Positions 6,877 to 15,864 of a stretch of DNA of 35,124 nucleotides are shown piece after piece (the stretch's first letter is position 1; every line of letters starts with the position of its first letter). Source of the stretch: Pseudomonadota bacterium (GTDB lineage Bacteria; Pseudomonadota; Gammaproteobacteria; Burkholderiales; Burkholderiaceae_D); the NCBI GenBank assembly GCA_030272785.1, contig JARXKM010000017.1:1-35124 (forward strand). Reading direction: 5' to 3'. Under the pieces are notes generated by a model. That model did not search any database. It saw nothing but the letters and a program-made list of their open reading frames with translations, and was not told the DNA's origin. Both the position numbers and the translations under genes were made by a program.

Positions 6877-9446
6877 ACAGCACGGCGCCCGCCGCCGCCG
6901 GCCTGGCCGAAGCGGAAGCGGCGCGCCGCTTGCGCCAGGACGGGCCGAACGCGCTGGCGGTGTCGAAGCAGCGCTCGCTGCTGCGCCTGCTCGCCGAGGT
7001 GCTCGCGGAGCCGATGTTTCTGCTGCTGGTCGCCTGCGGCCTGATCTACCTGATGCTGGGCGACCGCGGCGAGGCGCTGATGCTGCTCGGCTTCGTGTTC
7101 GTCGTCATGGGCATCACGTTTTCCCAGCAGCGGCGCGCAGAAAACGCGCTCGCCGCGCTGCGCGAGATGGCGAGTCCGACCGCGCTGGTGATGCGCGACG
7201 GCGTGGCACGCAGCATCGCCGCCAGAGCGCTGGTGTGCGGCGACGTGGTGCTGATCTCCGAAGGCAACCGGGTGCCGGCCGACCTGCGCCTGCTGGCGTC
7301 GTCGAACCTGGCGATGGACGAATCGATGCTGACTGGCGAATCGGTGGCGGTGTCGAAGTTCGCCGCCCGCGCCAATGGCGCCGATCACGCCGATCACGCC
7401 GGCGAGGTCTATTCCGGCACGCTGGTCACGCAGGGCAATGCCAGCGGCATCGTCATCGCCACCGGCGCACGCAGCGCGCTCGGACGCATCGGCGCCTCGC
7501 TGGCCGGCATCGCCACCGCGCCGACCCCGATTCAGCAGGAAACGCGCCGCGTGGTCAAGCGGGTCGCGCTGGTCGGCGTGCTGCTGGCGGCGGCGCTGGC
7601 GCTGCTGTTCTGGTGGCTGCGCGGCGACTGGCTGCACGGCCTGCTCGCCGGCCTGACCTTCGCGATGGCGGTGCTGCCGGAAGAACTGCCGGTGGTGCTG
7701 ACCATCTTCCTTGGCCTGGGCGCCTGGCGGCTGGCGCGCGCGCAGGTGCTGGCACGCCGGATCCCGGCCATCGAACTGCTCGGCGCGACCACCTTGCTGT
7801 GCGTCGACAAGACCGGTACCCTGACCATGAACCGTATGAGCGTGCGCGCGCTGTGGTCGGAAGCGGCCGCCTACGACGTCGCCGGCGCTGGCGCTGCACC
7901 GCTGCAGGAAGAACTGCACGGCGTGCTCGAATTCGCCGTTTTGGCCAGCCACCGGCGCGCGTTCGATCCGATGGAGACGGCAATCGGCGCGGCCGGGCGG
8001 CGCCTGCTGGCCGATACCGAGCATCTGCACGGCGACTGGACCCTGCTCGACGACTACCCGCTGTCGAAGCAGATGCTGGCGATGTCGCGCGTGTGGCGCT
8101 CGCCCGACCTGCGCGCCAAGATGATCGCCGCCAAAGGGGCGCCCGAGGCGATCGTCGACCTGTGCCACCTCGAGGCCGGGCGCGCCGCGCTGATCGCAGG
8201 CCAGGTGGCGCGCATGGCCGCCGACGGATTGCGCGTACTCGGCGTCGCGCGCGCCGTGTTCGACGCCTCGGTCCTGCCGGGCAACCAGCACGATTTCGAT
8301 TTCGAATTTCTCGGCCTGATCGCGCTCGAAGACCCGGTGCGCGCGGCCGTGCCGGCGGCCATCGCCGAGTGCCGCCGCGCCGGCATCCGGGTGGTGATGA
8401 TCACCGGCGACCATCAGGCCACCGCCATCTCGATCGCCCGCCAGGCCGGGCTGGCGAACGGCGCCGCCACGCTCAGCGGCGCCGAACTGGCATCGCTCGA
8501 CGACGCCGGGCTGGCCGCGCGGCTGGCCGATACCGACATTTACTGCCGCGTGCAGCCGGCCCAGAAGCTGCGCCTGGTGCAGGCGTTTCGCGCGCGCGGC
8601 GAGGTGGTGGCGATGACCGGCGACGGCGTCAACGACGCGCCGGCGCTGAAGGCAGCCGACATCGGCGTGGCGATGGGGGCACTCGGCACCGACGTCGCCC
8701 GCGAGGCGGCCGCGCTGGTGCTGCTCGACGACGACTTCGGCTCGCTGGTGAGCGCGGTGCGCCAGGGCCGGCGCGTTTTCGCCAACCTGCGCAAGGCGAT
8801 CGTGTTCGTCGTCGCCGTGCACGTGCCGATCGTCGGCCTGTCGATCCTGCCGGTGCTGCTCGGCTGGCCGATGCTGCTGATGCCGGTGCATATCCTGTTC
8901 CTGCAGCTGATCATCGATCCGGCCTGCTCGGTGATCTTCGAGGCCGAACCGGCCGAAGCGGACGCGATGGCGTGCGGCCCGCGCCGGCCCGACGCGCGCC
9001 TGTTCGACCGTGTGGTGCTGCTGCGCGGCCTGTGGCAGGGCGGCGGCCTGCTGCTCGCGCTGGTGGCCGTCAACTGCGCCGCGCACGCCTCCGGAGGATC
9101 CGACGACGCCGCCCGCGCCGTCACGTTCTGCGTGCTGGTGCTGGCGAATCTCGGCCTGATCCAGGTCAACCGCGCGTGGTCGCAGCCGAGCTGGCGGCCC
9201 GGCACCGCGCGCAACCCGGCCTTCCCGGTCATCGCCGCCGGCGCGCTGATCCTGCTGGCGCTGATCGTCGGCGTCGCGCCCCTGCGCGCGCTGTTCGTGT
9301 TCGACCTGCCGCGCTGGCCGCTGGCCGCCGTCGGCGCCACCGCCCTGGCGGGCAGCCTGGCGTGGTTCGAGACAATCAAGTGGGTGGCCAACCGGCCGCT
9401 ACGGCCGGGCGCGTGTCCGATTGCCGGCTCTGCCCCCCGCGGGTAG
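6873..9446 (+). CDS. Cation-translocating P-type ATPase (P2-like)
   Basis: An 857-residue P-type ATPase with all catalytic signatures: TGES (155-158) in the actuator, the phosphorylated aspartate D312 in DKTGTLTMN, KGAPEAI (421-427) in the nucleotide domain, TGDHQAT, and TGDGVNDAP (582-590) in the hinge. The TM4 motif is PEELPVVLT, not the CPC of soft-metal pumps, so it belongs to the P2 group; ion specificity (Ca, Mn, Na or other) is undetermined. An N-terminal cation-ATPase segment (GLAEAEAARRLRQDGPNALA) is present. Translation is probably coupled to the CDF gene through the ATGA overlap at 6873-6876, so the two likely handle the same metal stress. The last codons lie inside a duplicated and tandemly repeated GC-rich tract (9398-9546), so the extreme C terminus may be strain-variable. 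Confidence 0.93.
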   Translation: MNSTAPAAAGLAEAEAARRLRQDGPNALAVSKQRSLLRLLAEVLAEPMFLLLVACGLIYLMLGDRGEALMLLGFVFVVMGITFSQQRRAENALAALREMASPTALVMRDGVARSIAARALVCGDVVLISEGNRVPADLRLLASSNLAMDESMLTGESVAVSKFAARANGADHADHAGEVYSGTLVTQGNASGIVIATGARSALGRIGASLAGIATAPTPIQQETRRVVKRVALVGVLLAAALALLFWWLRGDWLHGLLAGLTFAMAVLPEELPVVLTIFLGLGAWRLARAQVLARRIPAIELLGATTLLCVDKTGTLTMNRMSVRALWSEAAAYDVAGAGAAPLQEELHGVLEFAVLASHRRAFDPMETAIGAAGRRLLADTEHLHGDWTLLDDYPLSKQMLAMSRVWRSPDLRAKMIAAKGAPEAIVDLCHLEAGRAALIAGQVARMAADGLRVLGVARAVFDASVLPGNQHDFDFEFLGLIALEDPVRAAVPAAIAECRRAGIRVVMITGDHQATAISIARQAGLANGAATLSGAELASLDDAGLAARLADTDIYCRVQPAQKLRLVQAFRARGEVVAMTGDGVNDAPALKAADIGVAMGALGTDVAREAAALVLLDDDFGSLVSAVRQGRRVFANLRKAIVFVVAVHVPIVGLSILPVLLGWPMLLMPVHILFLQLIIDPACSVIFEAEPAEADAMACGPRRPDARLFDRVVLLRGLWQGGGLLLALVAVNCAAHASGGSDDAARAVTFCVLVLANLGLIQVNRAWSQPSWRPGTARNPAFPVIAAGALILLALIVGVAPLRALFVFDLPRWPLAAVGATALAGSLAWFETIKWVANRPLRPGACPIAGSAPRG

Positions 9447-9546
9447 AACCCCGCGGGTAGAACCCCGCGGGTAGAACCCCGCGGGTAGCCCCGCGCGAGT
9501 ATGCGCGCTACGGCCGGGCACGTGTGCGATTGCCGGCACTGACCCC
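9398..9546. repeat. 40-bp imperfect direct repeat flanking a tandem array
   Basis: The segment 9398-9437 (beginning GCTACGGCCGGGC) recurs at 9507-9546 with about four mismatches in 40. The copies are 109 bp apart and enclose the 14-bp tandem repeats. The left copy encodes the last residues of the P-type ATPase; the right copy is non-coding. This looks like a local duplication. Confidence 0.8.
9434..9490. repeat. 14-bp GC-rich tandem repeat at the ATPase 3' end
   Basis: Three perfect 14-bp units GGGTAGAACCCCGC occupy 9441-9454, 9455-9468 and 9469-9482, with partial units on both sides. Each junction contains the palindrome CCCGCGGG, and GGGT/ACCC can fold around the short AGA spacer. The stop codon of the ATPase is the TAG of the first unit. 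The array can form alternative hairpins and may act as a transcript-end structure; there is no T run. Confidence 0.85.
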
Positions 9547-9608
9547 CGGGGTGTTGTTCATATTTACTATGTACGCTAGCGCACGTGCCAACCTGGCCAA
9601 AGTCGCCT

Positions 9609-9620
9609 ATATTGCAATAT
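9609..9620. promoter_or_regulatory. Palindrome ATATTGCAATAT upstream of the GGDEF/EAL gene
   Basis: A perfect 12-bp palindrome lies 50 bp ahead of the GGDEF/EAL start, in a short AT-richer stretch of otherwise GC-rich DNA. A TATATT sequence at 9608-9613 overlaps its left end and could be a -10 element, though no convincing -35 is seen. It may be an operator or promoter core. Confidence 0.35.
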
Positions 9621-9669
9621 GTTAGTTCGGTGCGGCATTCCCCGGTATTTGCAGGCAAAAAGGTTACCC

Positions 9670-12537
9670 ATGGATAAAATGTTTCGCCGCGTGCGCCTGT
9701 CGGTATCGGTCTCGGCGGCGCTGATGCTGGTGTTCGGCCTGGCCATGACGACGCTGCTGTTCGTCACGGTGCGGCGCGCCGAAACCGCGGCGCAGGCGGC
9801 CCGCTTCCACCAGGAGGCGGCGCTGCGCATCAAGGTGGTGGCCGAGGGCATGGAGGACGCCGTCGAGCAGTTGGTGGTGCTGAACCAGTTGTTTCGCACC
9901 ATGGGGGTGGTCAGCGGCGCGCAATTCACCCAGTTTACCGGCCCGCTGCTGGCGCGCTACCCGGCCATCCAGGCGCTGAGTTTCCAGCGCTTCCTGGCCG
10001 ACCGCGACCGCGCGGCCTACGAGGCGGCCATGCGCCGGCGCCATCCGGGTTTCCAGATCAGCGAATTCGTCGACAACGTTCAACGCCCGGCGGCGCGGCG
10101 CGACAGTTACAACGTCGTCGAGTATATCGAGCCGTACCAGGCCAACCGCTCGGCGTTCGGCCTGGACACGGCGCGCACGCTCGACCACGCCGCGGCGCGC
10201 GCGCGCGCGCGCGCCACCGGCCAGGTCGCCGCCACCGGCCTGCTGTCGCTGGTGCAGGACCATCGCTTCCATACCGGTTTCCTGGTGCTCGCACCGCTGT
10301 ACGCGCCGGGCGCGCCGCTCGCCACGCCGGCCCAGCGCCAGCGCGCGGTGATCGGCGAAACGGCCGCCGTGTTCCGCGCCGACCGCCTGCTCCACGCGCT
10401 GCTCGACCCGAAGCACCTGCTGGGCGCGCCGGGCGTGGCGCTGAGCGTGTACGCGGCCGCCTCGGCGCAGCCCTCCAATCTCGTCTTCCGCGACGGCGAA
10501 CCGGCCGCGCCGCTGAGCGCGCCGCTGATGCCGGCCTGGCTGCTGTACGACCATGCGCAGGCCGAAACGGCGACCTTCAGCGTCGCCGGCACACCCTGGT
10601 TCATCCAGGTCGACAAGGCGCCGCTGCCGTTTACCGCCAGGCCGGGCGGCTCGGTGTTCGCGCTGCTCGGCGGGATCTTGTCGAGCCTGCTCGCGGCGGC
10701 GTATGTCTACGGCCGGGTGTCGCGCAACCTGACCATCGAGCGCGTCACCAGCGAGCGCACCTCGGCGCTGCGCAACGACAATCGCCGCCTGTCGGACGAC
10801 CTGGCGCAGCGCATCCACGCCGAAAGCTCGCTGCGGCTGCGCGAAAAGGTGATCGAGGTGTCGTCCAATGCGATCCTCATCTGCAGCGCCGCGGGACCCG
10901 ACTATCCGATCGAGTACGTCAACCCGGCGTTCGAGTCGATCACCGGCTACCGCTCCGCCGAGGTGATCGGCAAGAGCCTGCGCACCTTCCAGGACGACAG
11001 CCAGGACCAATGCAACATCGACGAGATCCGCGCCGCCCTGCGCGAGCAGCGCGAAGGCCACGCGGTGCTGCGCAACTACCGCAAGGACGGCAGCGGCTAC
11101 TGGAACGACCTGTTCATCTCGCCGCTGCGCGACGACGCCGGCACGATCGTCAACTTCATGGTGGCGCAATACGACATCAGCGCGGTGATGCGCTTCGAGG
11201 CCGAACTCGAATACCAGGCGCACCACGACGCCCTCACCGGCCTGGCCAACCGCAACCTGCTCAACGAGCGGCTCGACAGCGCGATCGCCCACGCCAGCCT
11301 GTGCGGCACCGCGCTGTGGGTGGTGTTCATCGACCTCGACCGCTTCAAGTTCGTCAACGATACGCTCGGCCACGAAGCGGGCGACCTGCTGCTCAAGGCG
11401 CTCGCCGAGCGCATCAAGCTGGCGGTGCGCGATACCGACACGGTGGCGCGCATGGGCGGCGACGAATTCATGCTGGTGCTGCCGCAAGGCGAGAGCGCCG
11501 ACGCCAGCCTGAAGGTGATCCACCAGGTCACGGATGCGATCGCCACGCCGCTGACGATCCAGTCCTACGAGTTCTACCTGACCTGCAGCATCGGCATCGC
11601 CGCCTATCCGGACGACGGCGCCACCGCCGAGACGCTGGTCAAGCACGCCGACATCGCCATGTACAAGGCCAAGGAATTGGGCCGCAACACCTACCAGTTC
11701 TATACCGCCGCGATGAGTGCGCGCACGCTCGAGCGGCTCGATATCGAAGCGGACCTGCATCACGCGCTCGAGCGCGGCGAGTTCGTGCTGCACTATCAGC
11801 CGCAGATCGAGCTGGCCAGCGGCCGCGTGGTGGGCATGGAGGCGCTGCTGCGCTGGAACCGCCCCGGTTACGGCATGGTCGCGCCGTCGCAATTCATTTC
11901 GCTGGCCGAGGACATGGGCCTGATCGTGCCGATCGGCGCCTGGGTGCTGCGCGTGGCCTGCGCGCAGACGCGCGCCTGGCACGCCGCCGGGCTGGGCGCG
12001 CTGCGGGTGGCGGTGAACCTGTCGCCGCGCCAGTTCACCCAGAAAGGCCTGGCGCAATCGATCGCCGCGATCCTGCACGACAGCGGCCTCGAGGCGCGCT
12101 TCCTCGAACTGGAGCTGACCGAACGGCTGGTGATGAACGATGTCGACAACGCCATCGTCGTGCTGCGCGACCTCAAGCAGCTGGGCGTGCAGATCGCCAT
12201 CGACGACTTCGGCACCGGCCATTCCAGCCTGGCCTACCTGCGCCGCTTCCCGATCGACGTGCTGAAGATCGACCAGTCGTTCGTGCACGACATCACGCTC
12301 GAGGAAGACGGCGCCGCCATCGTGCGTGCCATCATTTCGCTGGCCCACAGCCTGCGCCTGACGGTGATCGCCGAAGGCGTCGAGACGACCGAACAGCAAG
12401 CCTACCTGCAGGCGCACGGCTGCGACCAGGCCCAGGGCTACCTGATCAGCCGGCCGGTCGCCGCAGCCGAGTTCGAGGCGCTGATCAAGCGCGAGGTTGC
12501 CGGCCGCCTCGCCGCGCTGGGCCACGCCCACGCCTGA
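9670..12537 (+). CDS. CHASE-PAS-GGDEF-EAL cyclic-di-GMP turnover protein
   Basis: A 955-residue membrane protein that probably makes and/or degrades cyclic di-GMP. In order: TM1 (about 12-33), a periplasmic CHASE-like sensor (about 60-310), TM2 (about 328-348), a short linker helix, PAS (about 395-505), GGDEF (about 512-680) and EAL (about 692-940). The GGDEF motif (596-600) is intact, and RDTD (587-590) sits five residues ahead as the inhibitory I-site. The EAL domain has EAL (724-726), NLSPRQF, ELELTE, IDDFGTG, LKIDQSF and EGVET, so both activities look possible. The start ATG at 9670 follows AAAAGG with good spacing; an upstream in-frame ATG at 9619 lacks this. A (GC)10 run at 10195-10214 lies in the sensor. 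The ligand is unknown. Confidence 0.95.
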   Translation: MDKMFRRVRLSVSVSAALMLVFGLAMTTLLFVTVRRAETAAQAARFHQEAALRIKVVAEGMEDAVEQLVVLNQLFRTMGVVSGAQFTQFTGPLLARYPAIQALSFQRFLADRDRAAYEAAMRRRHPGFQISEFVDNVQRPAARRDSYNVVEYIEPYQANRSAFGLDTARTLDHAAARARARATGQVAATGLLSLVQDHRFHTGFLVLAPLYAPGAPLATPAQRQRAVIGETAAVFRADRLLHALLDPKHLLGAPGVALSVYAAASAQPSNLVFRDGEPAAPLSAPLMPAWLLYDHAQAETATFSVAGTPWFIQVDKAPLPFTARPGGSVFALLGGILSSLLAAAYVYGRVSRNLTIERVTSERTSALRNDNRRLSDDLAQRIHAESSLRLREKVIEVSSNAILICSAAGPDYPIEYVNPAFESITGYRSAEVIGKSLRTFQDDSQDQCNIDEIRAALREQREGHAVLRNYRKDGSGYWNDLFISPLRDDAGTIVNFMVAQYDISAVMRFEAELEYQAHHDALTGLANRNLLNERLDSAIAHASLCGTALWVVFIDLDRFKFVNDTLGHEAGDLLLKALAERIKLAVRDTDTVARMGGDEFMLVLPQGESADASLKVIHQVTDAIATPLTIQSYEFYLTCSIGIAAYPDDGATAETLVKHADIAMYKAKELGRNTYQFYTAAMSARTLERLDIEADLHHALERGEFVLHYQPQIELASGRVVGMEALLRWNRPGYGMVAPSQFISLAEDMGLIVPIGAWVLRVACAQTRAWHAAGLGALRVAVNLSPRQFTQKGLAQSIAAILHDSGLEARFLELELTERLVMNDVDNAIVVLRDLKQLGVQIAIDDFGTGHSSLAYLRRFPIDVLKIDQSFVHDITLEEDGAAIVRAIISLAHSLRLTVIAEGVETTEQQAYLQAHGCDQAQGYLISRPVAAAEFEALIKREVAGRLAALGHAHA
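10195..10214. repeat. (GC)10 dinucleotide run inside the CHASE region
   Basis: Ten uninterrupted GC dinucleotides encode an alternating Ala-Arg stretch in the sensor domain. A run of this length can slip during replication, and a two-base change would shift the frame. Here it is in frame. Confidence 0.7.
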
Positions 12538-12579
12538 ACGCGGCGCGCGCCACGGCCCGCGACAACACCGGCCGGACGG

Positions 12580-14376
12580 CTACGCGCGCCCGCCTGATCG
12601 GCGACGACGCACCAGGCTGAGCACCGCCACTGCGCCGAGCAGCAATGCCCAGCTGCCCGGCTCCGGCACTGCGCTCTGGTGGTGCATCGATGTCATTGCT
12701 GTCTGCGCGCTCATGCCGCCGACATAGAACGAGTCGCTGCCGGCGAGGCCGACGAAGGTGAAGCTTTTCGACGTGAACGTCATGCTCGGGTCGAACAGGT
12801 TACTGAGCGCGTACTTGGCGGACGAGCCGTCGTCGAGGATCAGTTGCCACAGCGAGTTGGCGGAAAACGTCGTGCCGTGCGCATCGTTGTAGAAATTGAG
12901 GTTGCCGATCTGGGTCGTCTGCGCGAACGAAAACGTGACGCGCTCGTTGGCCTCGATGTTGTCGCCGCCACCCATGGTCGGGCCGAACACGCCGATGCCG
13001 CCGTTTTTCGGCGCCATGTCCTGGATCACCACGCCGGCGACCAGGTGACCGTTCTGCTGCAGCGCGAGCTTCTGTTGTTCCAGCGCGGCCAGGTCAGCCT
13101 TCTTGGCGTCGAGCGCGCCGATCGCCGCCGCCAGCTTGGTGTCGATGACGCCATCGGCGGCGAGCTCGCTCGCCTTGGTGGCGGTCGCACTGGCGCTCTT
13201 GCTGGCGAGCGCGGCGATGTCGGTGGTCTTCGCCAGCACCAGGCTGTTCGCGCTGGTTTGCTGGGCGACGAGCAGCTTGTTGGCGTTGGTGGTGCTAACG
13301 ACCAGGGCGGCGGCAGTCGCCTTCTGGCCGTTGAGCACGACGACCGCATCGTTGCTGTTCTTGATGACCGCGGCGGCGGCCACTTTCTGCTGGTCGATAG
13401 CGGCGATCGCCTGATTCGTGACCGCGGCCGTGTTCACATAGGTGGCGCGCTGGCCGGCCAGCTTGACGAGATCGGCGTTCTTCGCCGCGATGGCCGCCGC
13501 CGCCGTGGCCGTGGACGTGTCGAGCGTCTTGATGCTGGCGTTCTTGCTGGCGACGGTGGCCTGGTCGGTTTTCAGCAGCGCCAGTTCGGTCGACGTCGGA
13601 TGCGCTTTGGCCAGCAGCGACGCGATCTCGACGTTCTTCGCATCGATGACGCTTTGCGCCGCCGCTTTCAGGGTGGCGTTCGCGGCGATCGTGGCGTTCT
13701 TCGCGGCGATATCCTTGCTGTCGGCCAGCGCGGCCGCATCGGTCGTGGCGATCTGCTTGGTGACGGTGGCGACCAGCGTGACATCCTTGGCGCGCGTGAC
13801 GTTCAGCGCCGCCACCTCGGCCGTCTTGCTGGTGACCAGGGCGAGCGCGGTGGTGCGCGCAGCGTCGATATTCTTGATGTCCGCGTTGGCGCCGGCGATG
13901 ACCTGGTTGCCGGCGTCGATGCCGACCTTGAGCGTGGCCAGGGTGGCGGTGGCCGTCGCGATCGCCGCCTGGTCGGCTGCCTTGCTCGCAGCGTAGCCGT
14001 CGATCAGGGTGGCCGTGGCGGCGATGCTCGCCAGGCTGGTCGTCTTGGTCTTTTGCAGGGCCGCTAACGCCGTTTCGCTGCTGGCGATGGTCTTGACGGT
14101 GGCCGCGCGGGTCGTCTCGAGCGTCTTGAGATCGGCCGCGGCGACATCGACCGCGCCGTTCACGTTCAACGTGCCGTTCGACTTGGTCGCAAAGGTGAGC
14201 GTGGTGCCGCACAGGTCAGCGTCGGCGCAACGATCGGCGGCGCCGCCCAGGCTGCCGGCGAGCGCGCCATTTTGCGCAAAGCGCAGCGTTTCGGTCGTCG
14301 TCAACGGCGCGGCCATGGCGCTGTGGACGGTGGACAGTGCCACCACGGTGGCGATCGAGAGGAAGCGCATGGCCAT
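12580..14376 (-). CDS. PEP-CTERM exported protein with a long inserted coiled coil
   Basis: A 598-residue secreted protein. A signal peptide covers about residues 1-22 (MAMRFLSIATVVALSTVHSA). The C-terminal PEP-CTERM tag is complete: VPEPGSWALLLGAVAVLSLV followed by RRRR, the signal read and cut by an exosortase. Between them lies a beta-rich domain in two parts: residues about 25-75 (TTTETLRFAQ to SNGTLNVNG) and about 449-560 (VIQDMAPKNGGIGVFG, GGGDNIEANERVTFSF). About 370 residues rich in Ala, Thr, Lys and Asp, with repeated patterns such as AAIAAKNADL, are inserted between the halves and should form a long alpha-helical coiled coil. The start at 14376 follows AGGGAAATT. It is convergent with the GGDEF/EAL gene. 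A biofilm or extracellular-matrix role is typical of the class but not shown here. Confidence 0.85.
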   Translation of the reverse strand: MAMRFLSIATVVALSTVHSAMAAPLTTTETLRFAQNGALAGSLGGAADRCADADLCGTTLTFATKSNGTLNVNGAVDVAAADLKTLETTRAATVKTIASSETALAALQKTKTTSLASIAATATLIDGYAASKAADQAAIATATATLATLKVGIDAGNQVIAGANADIKNIDAARTTALALVTSKTAEVAALNVTRAKDVTLVATVTKQIATTDAAALADSKDIAAKNATIAANATLKAAAQSVIDAKNVEIASLLAKAHPTSTELALLKTDQATVASKNASIKTLDTSTATAAAAIAAKNADLVKLAGQRATYVNTAAVTNQAIAAIDQQKVAAAAVIKNSNDAVVVLNGQKATAAALVVSTTNANKLLVAQQTSANSLVLAKTTDIAALASKSASATATKASELAADGVIDTKLAAAIGALDAKKADLAALEQQKLALQQNGHLVAGVVIQDMAPKNGGIGVFGPTMGGGDNIEANERVTFSFAQTTQIGNLNFYNDAHGTTFSANSLWQLILDDGSSAKYALSNLFDPSMTFTSKSFTFVGLAGSDSFYVGGMSAQTAMTSMHHQSAVPEPGSWALLLGAVAVLSLVRRRRSGGRA

Positions 14377-14619
14377 AATTTCCCTGTAGTAAATTAGTTT
14401 TCTTGGGTGCAATATAACATGTTCCGCCCGGCGCATTTATCAAATCAGCACTATTCGCGCGGAGTGTTGTCTGATAGCCACATACATTTCCTCATGACAA
14501 TTTATTCCGGTCACGCATTCAGCAACGTGACGCAGCCGCGCGTTGATTCTTATGAAACTGTTTCGAGCGTGGTGTAGTATCGCCGGATGTTTTCTATTGA
14601 ATAACTAGACGAGGTGACT

Positions 14620-15864
14620 ATGCGTAATTCGACTTCCGGTGGCCGTGCGTTCACCACATTTTCCCTGCTTGCCGCATGCCTGTTGAGCGCCGCCGCGGCC
14701 GCCGCCCCGAAGAACGAGGGCTTGTACCAACGCGCGGTCGAAGCGAAACCTGAACTGATCACCCTGCTGGGCCGCCTGGTCAGCATCGACTCGGGCACCG
14801 GCAGCGAAAAAGGCCTCGACGCGGTGGGCGCCATCGTCACCGACGAGCTCAAGAAACTCGGCATGCGGGTCGAGTTGTCGTCGGCGGCGCCGGCGGCCGG
14901 CCACAACCTGGTCGCCACGCTCGACGGCAAAGGCAAGGCGAAGATCTTGCTGATGGCCCACATGGATACCGTGTTTGCCGACGGCACCGCGGCGGCGCGC
15001 CCGTTCCGCATCCAGGGCGACCGCGCCTACGGTCCCGGCGTGATGGACGACAAGGGCGGTATCGTCACCGCCATCTACGCGCTCAAGCTGCTGCAGCAGA
15101 TGAAGTTCACCGACTTCGCCCGCATTACCTTGATGGTCAACACGAACGAGGAAACGTTTTCCAAGGGCACGCGGAGCTTGATCGACACGCTGTCCAAGCA
15201 GCATGACGTGGTCCTCAGCATGGAACCGGGCCGCGCCGCCGACGGCCTGGTGGTGTGGCGCAAGGGCGCCGGCGACCTGCTGATCGAGGTCAAGGGCAAA
15301 TCGGCGCACGCCGGCGTGGCGCCGGAGTCGGGCCGCAACGCGGCCATGGAAGCGGCCCACCAGATGCTGCAAATGGCGGCGCTGGGCGACAGCGCCAAGC
15401 TGACCACTGTTAACTTCACCGTGTTCAATTCGGGCGATCGCCTCAACACCATCCCCAACGCGGCGACCGTGCGCGGCGACATCCGCGTGCGTGAGATGGC
15501 CGAATTCGATCGGGTCGAAAAGGACATGGCGCGCCTGGCCGACAAAAAACTGATCGCCGACACCGAGGTGAAAACCAGCGTCACGCGCGGCATGCCGCCG
15601 ATGCCGGTCAACCCCGGCACCGAAGCGCTGGCGCGGCGCGCGCAGGCCATCTACGGCGAGCTCGGACTGACGCTGACGATGGAAGGCTCCGGCGGCGCCG
15701 GCGACGCCAACTACTCCAGCGCGGCCGGCACGGCATCGCTCGATGGTTTCGGTATCGTCGGCGGCAATATCCACACGGAGAATGAATACGCTGAGCTCAA
15801 CAGCATCGCGCCGCGGCTGTATCTGCTGACCCGCATGCTGGTGGATGTGAGCACGAACAAGTAG
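14620..15864 (+). CDS. Secreted M20 family glutamate carboxypeptidase-like peptidase
   Basis: A 414-residue zinc peptidase of the M20 family resembling carboxypeptidase G2. The N terminus is a signal peptide (about 1-29); LLAAC at 16-20 also fits a lipobox, though the hydrophobic stretch continues past the cysteine. Metal and catalytic residues are in place: H114 in MAHMDTV, bridging D143 in GVMDDKGG, catalytic E177 and ligand E178 in TNEETFSKG, E202 in SMEPGR, and H385 in GGNIHTENEY. The dimerisation insert is present between them (KGKSAHAGVAPESGRNA). It should remove C-terminal residues such as glutamate from peptides or N-acyl amino acids. The ATG at 14620 follows GAGG with five-base spacing; a GTG two codons upstream is less likely. 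It stands alone between convergent or divergent neighbours. Confidence 0.92.
   Translation: MRNSTSGGRAFTTFSLLAACLLSAAAAAAPKNEGLYQRAVEAKPELITLLGRLVSIDSGTGSEKGLDAVGAIVTDELKKLGMRVELSSAAPAAGHNLVATLDGKGKAKILLMAHMDTVFADGTAAARPFRIQGDRAYGPGVMDDKGGIVTAIYALKLLQQMKFTDFARITLMVNTNEETFSKGTRSLIDTLSKQHDVVLSMEPGRAADGLVVWRKGAGDLLIEVKGKSAHAGVAPESGRNAAMEAAHQMLQMAALGDSAKLTTVNFTVFNSGDRLNTIPNAATVRGDIRVREMAEFDRVEKDMARLADKKLIADTEVKTSVTRGMPPMPVNPGTEALARRAQAIYGELGLTLTMEGSGGAGDANYSSAAGTASLDGFGIVGGNIHTENEYAELNSIAPRLYLLTRMLVDVSTNK

Noticed and set aside
6744-9086. A 780-codon antisense frame over the P-type ATPase
   Set aside because: Compositionally a GC shadow (Gln/His/Arg/Ala-rich), no family features; the sense strand carries DKTGTLT and TGDGVNDAP.
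9664-12531. A 955-codon open frame antisense to the GGDEF/EAL gene
   Set aside because: It is a shadow of the high-GC sense frame: low-complexity His/Arg/Gln/Asp composition, no recognisable domain, while the sense frame has complete catalytic motifs.
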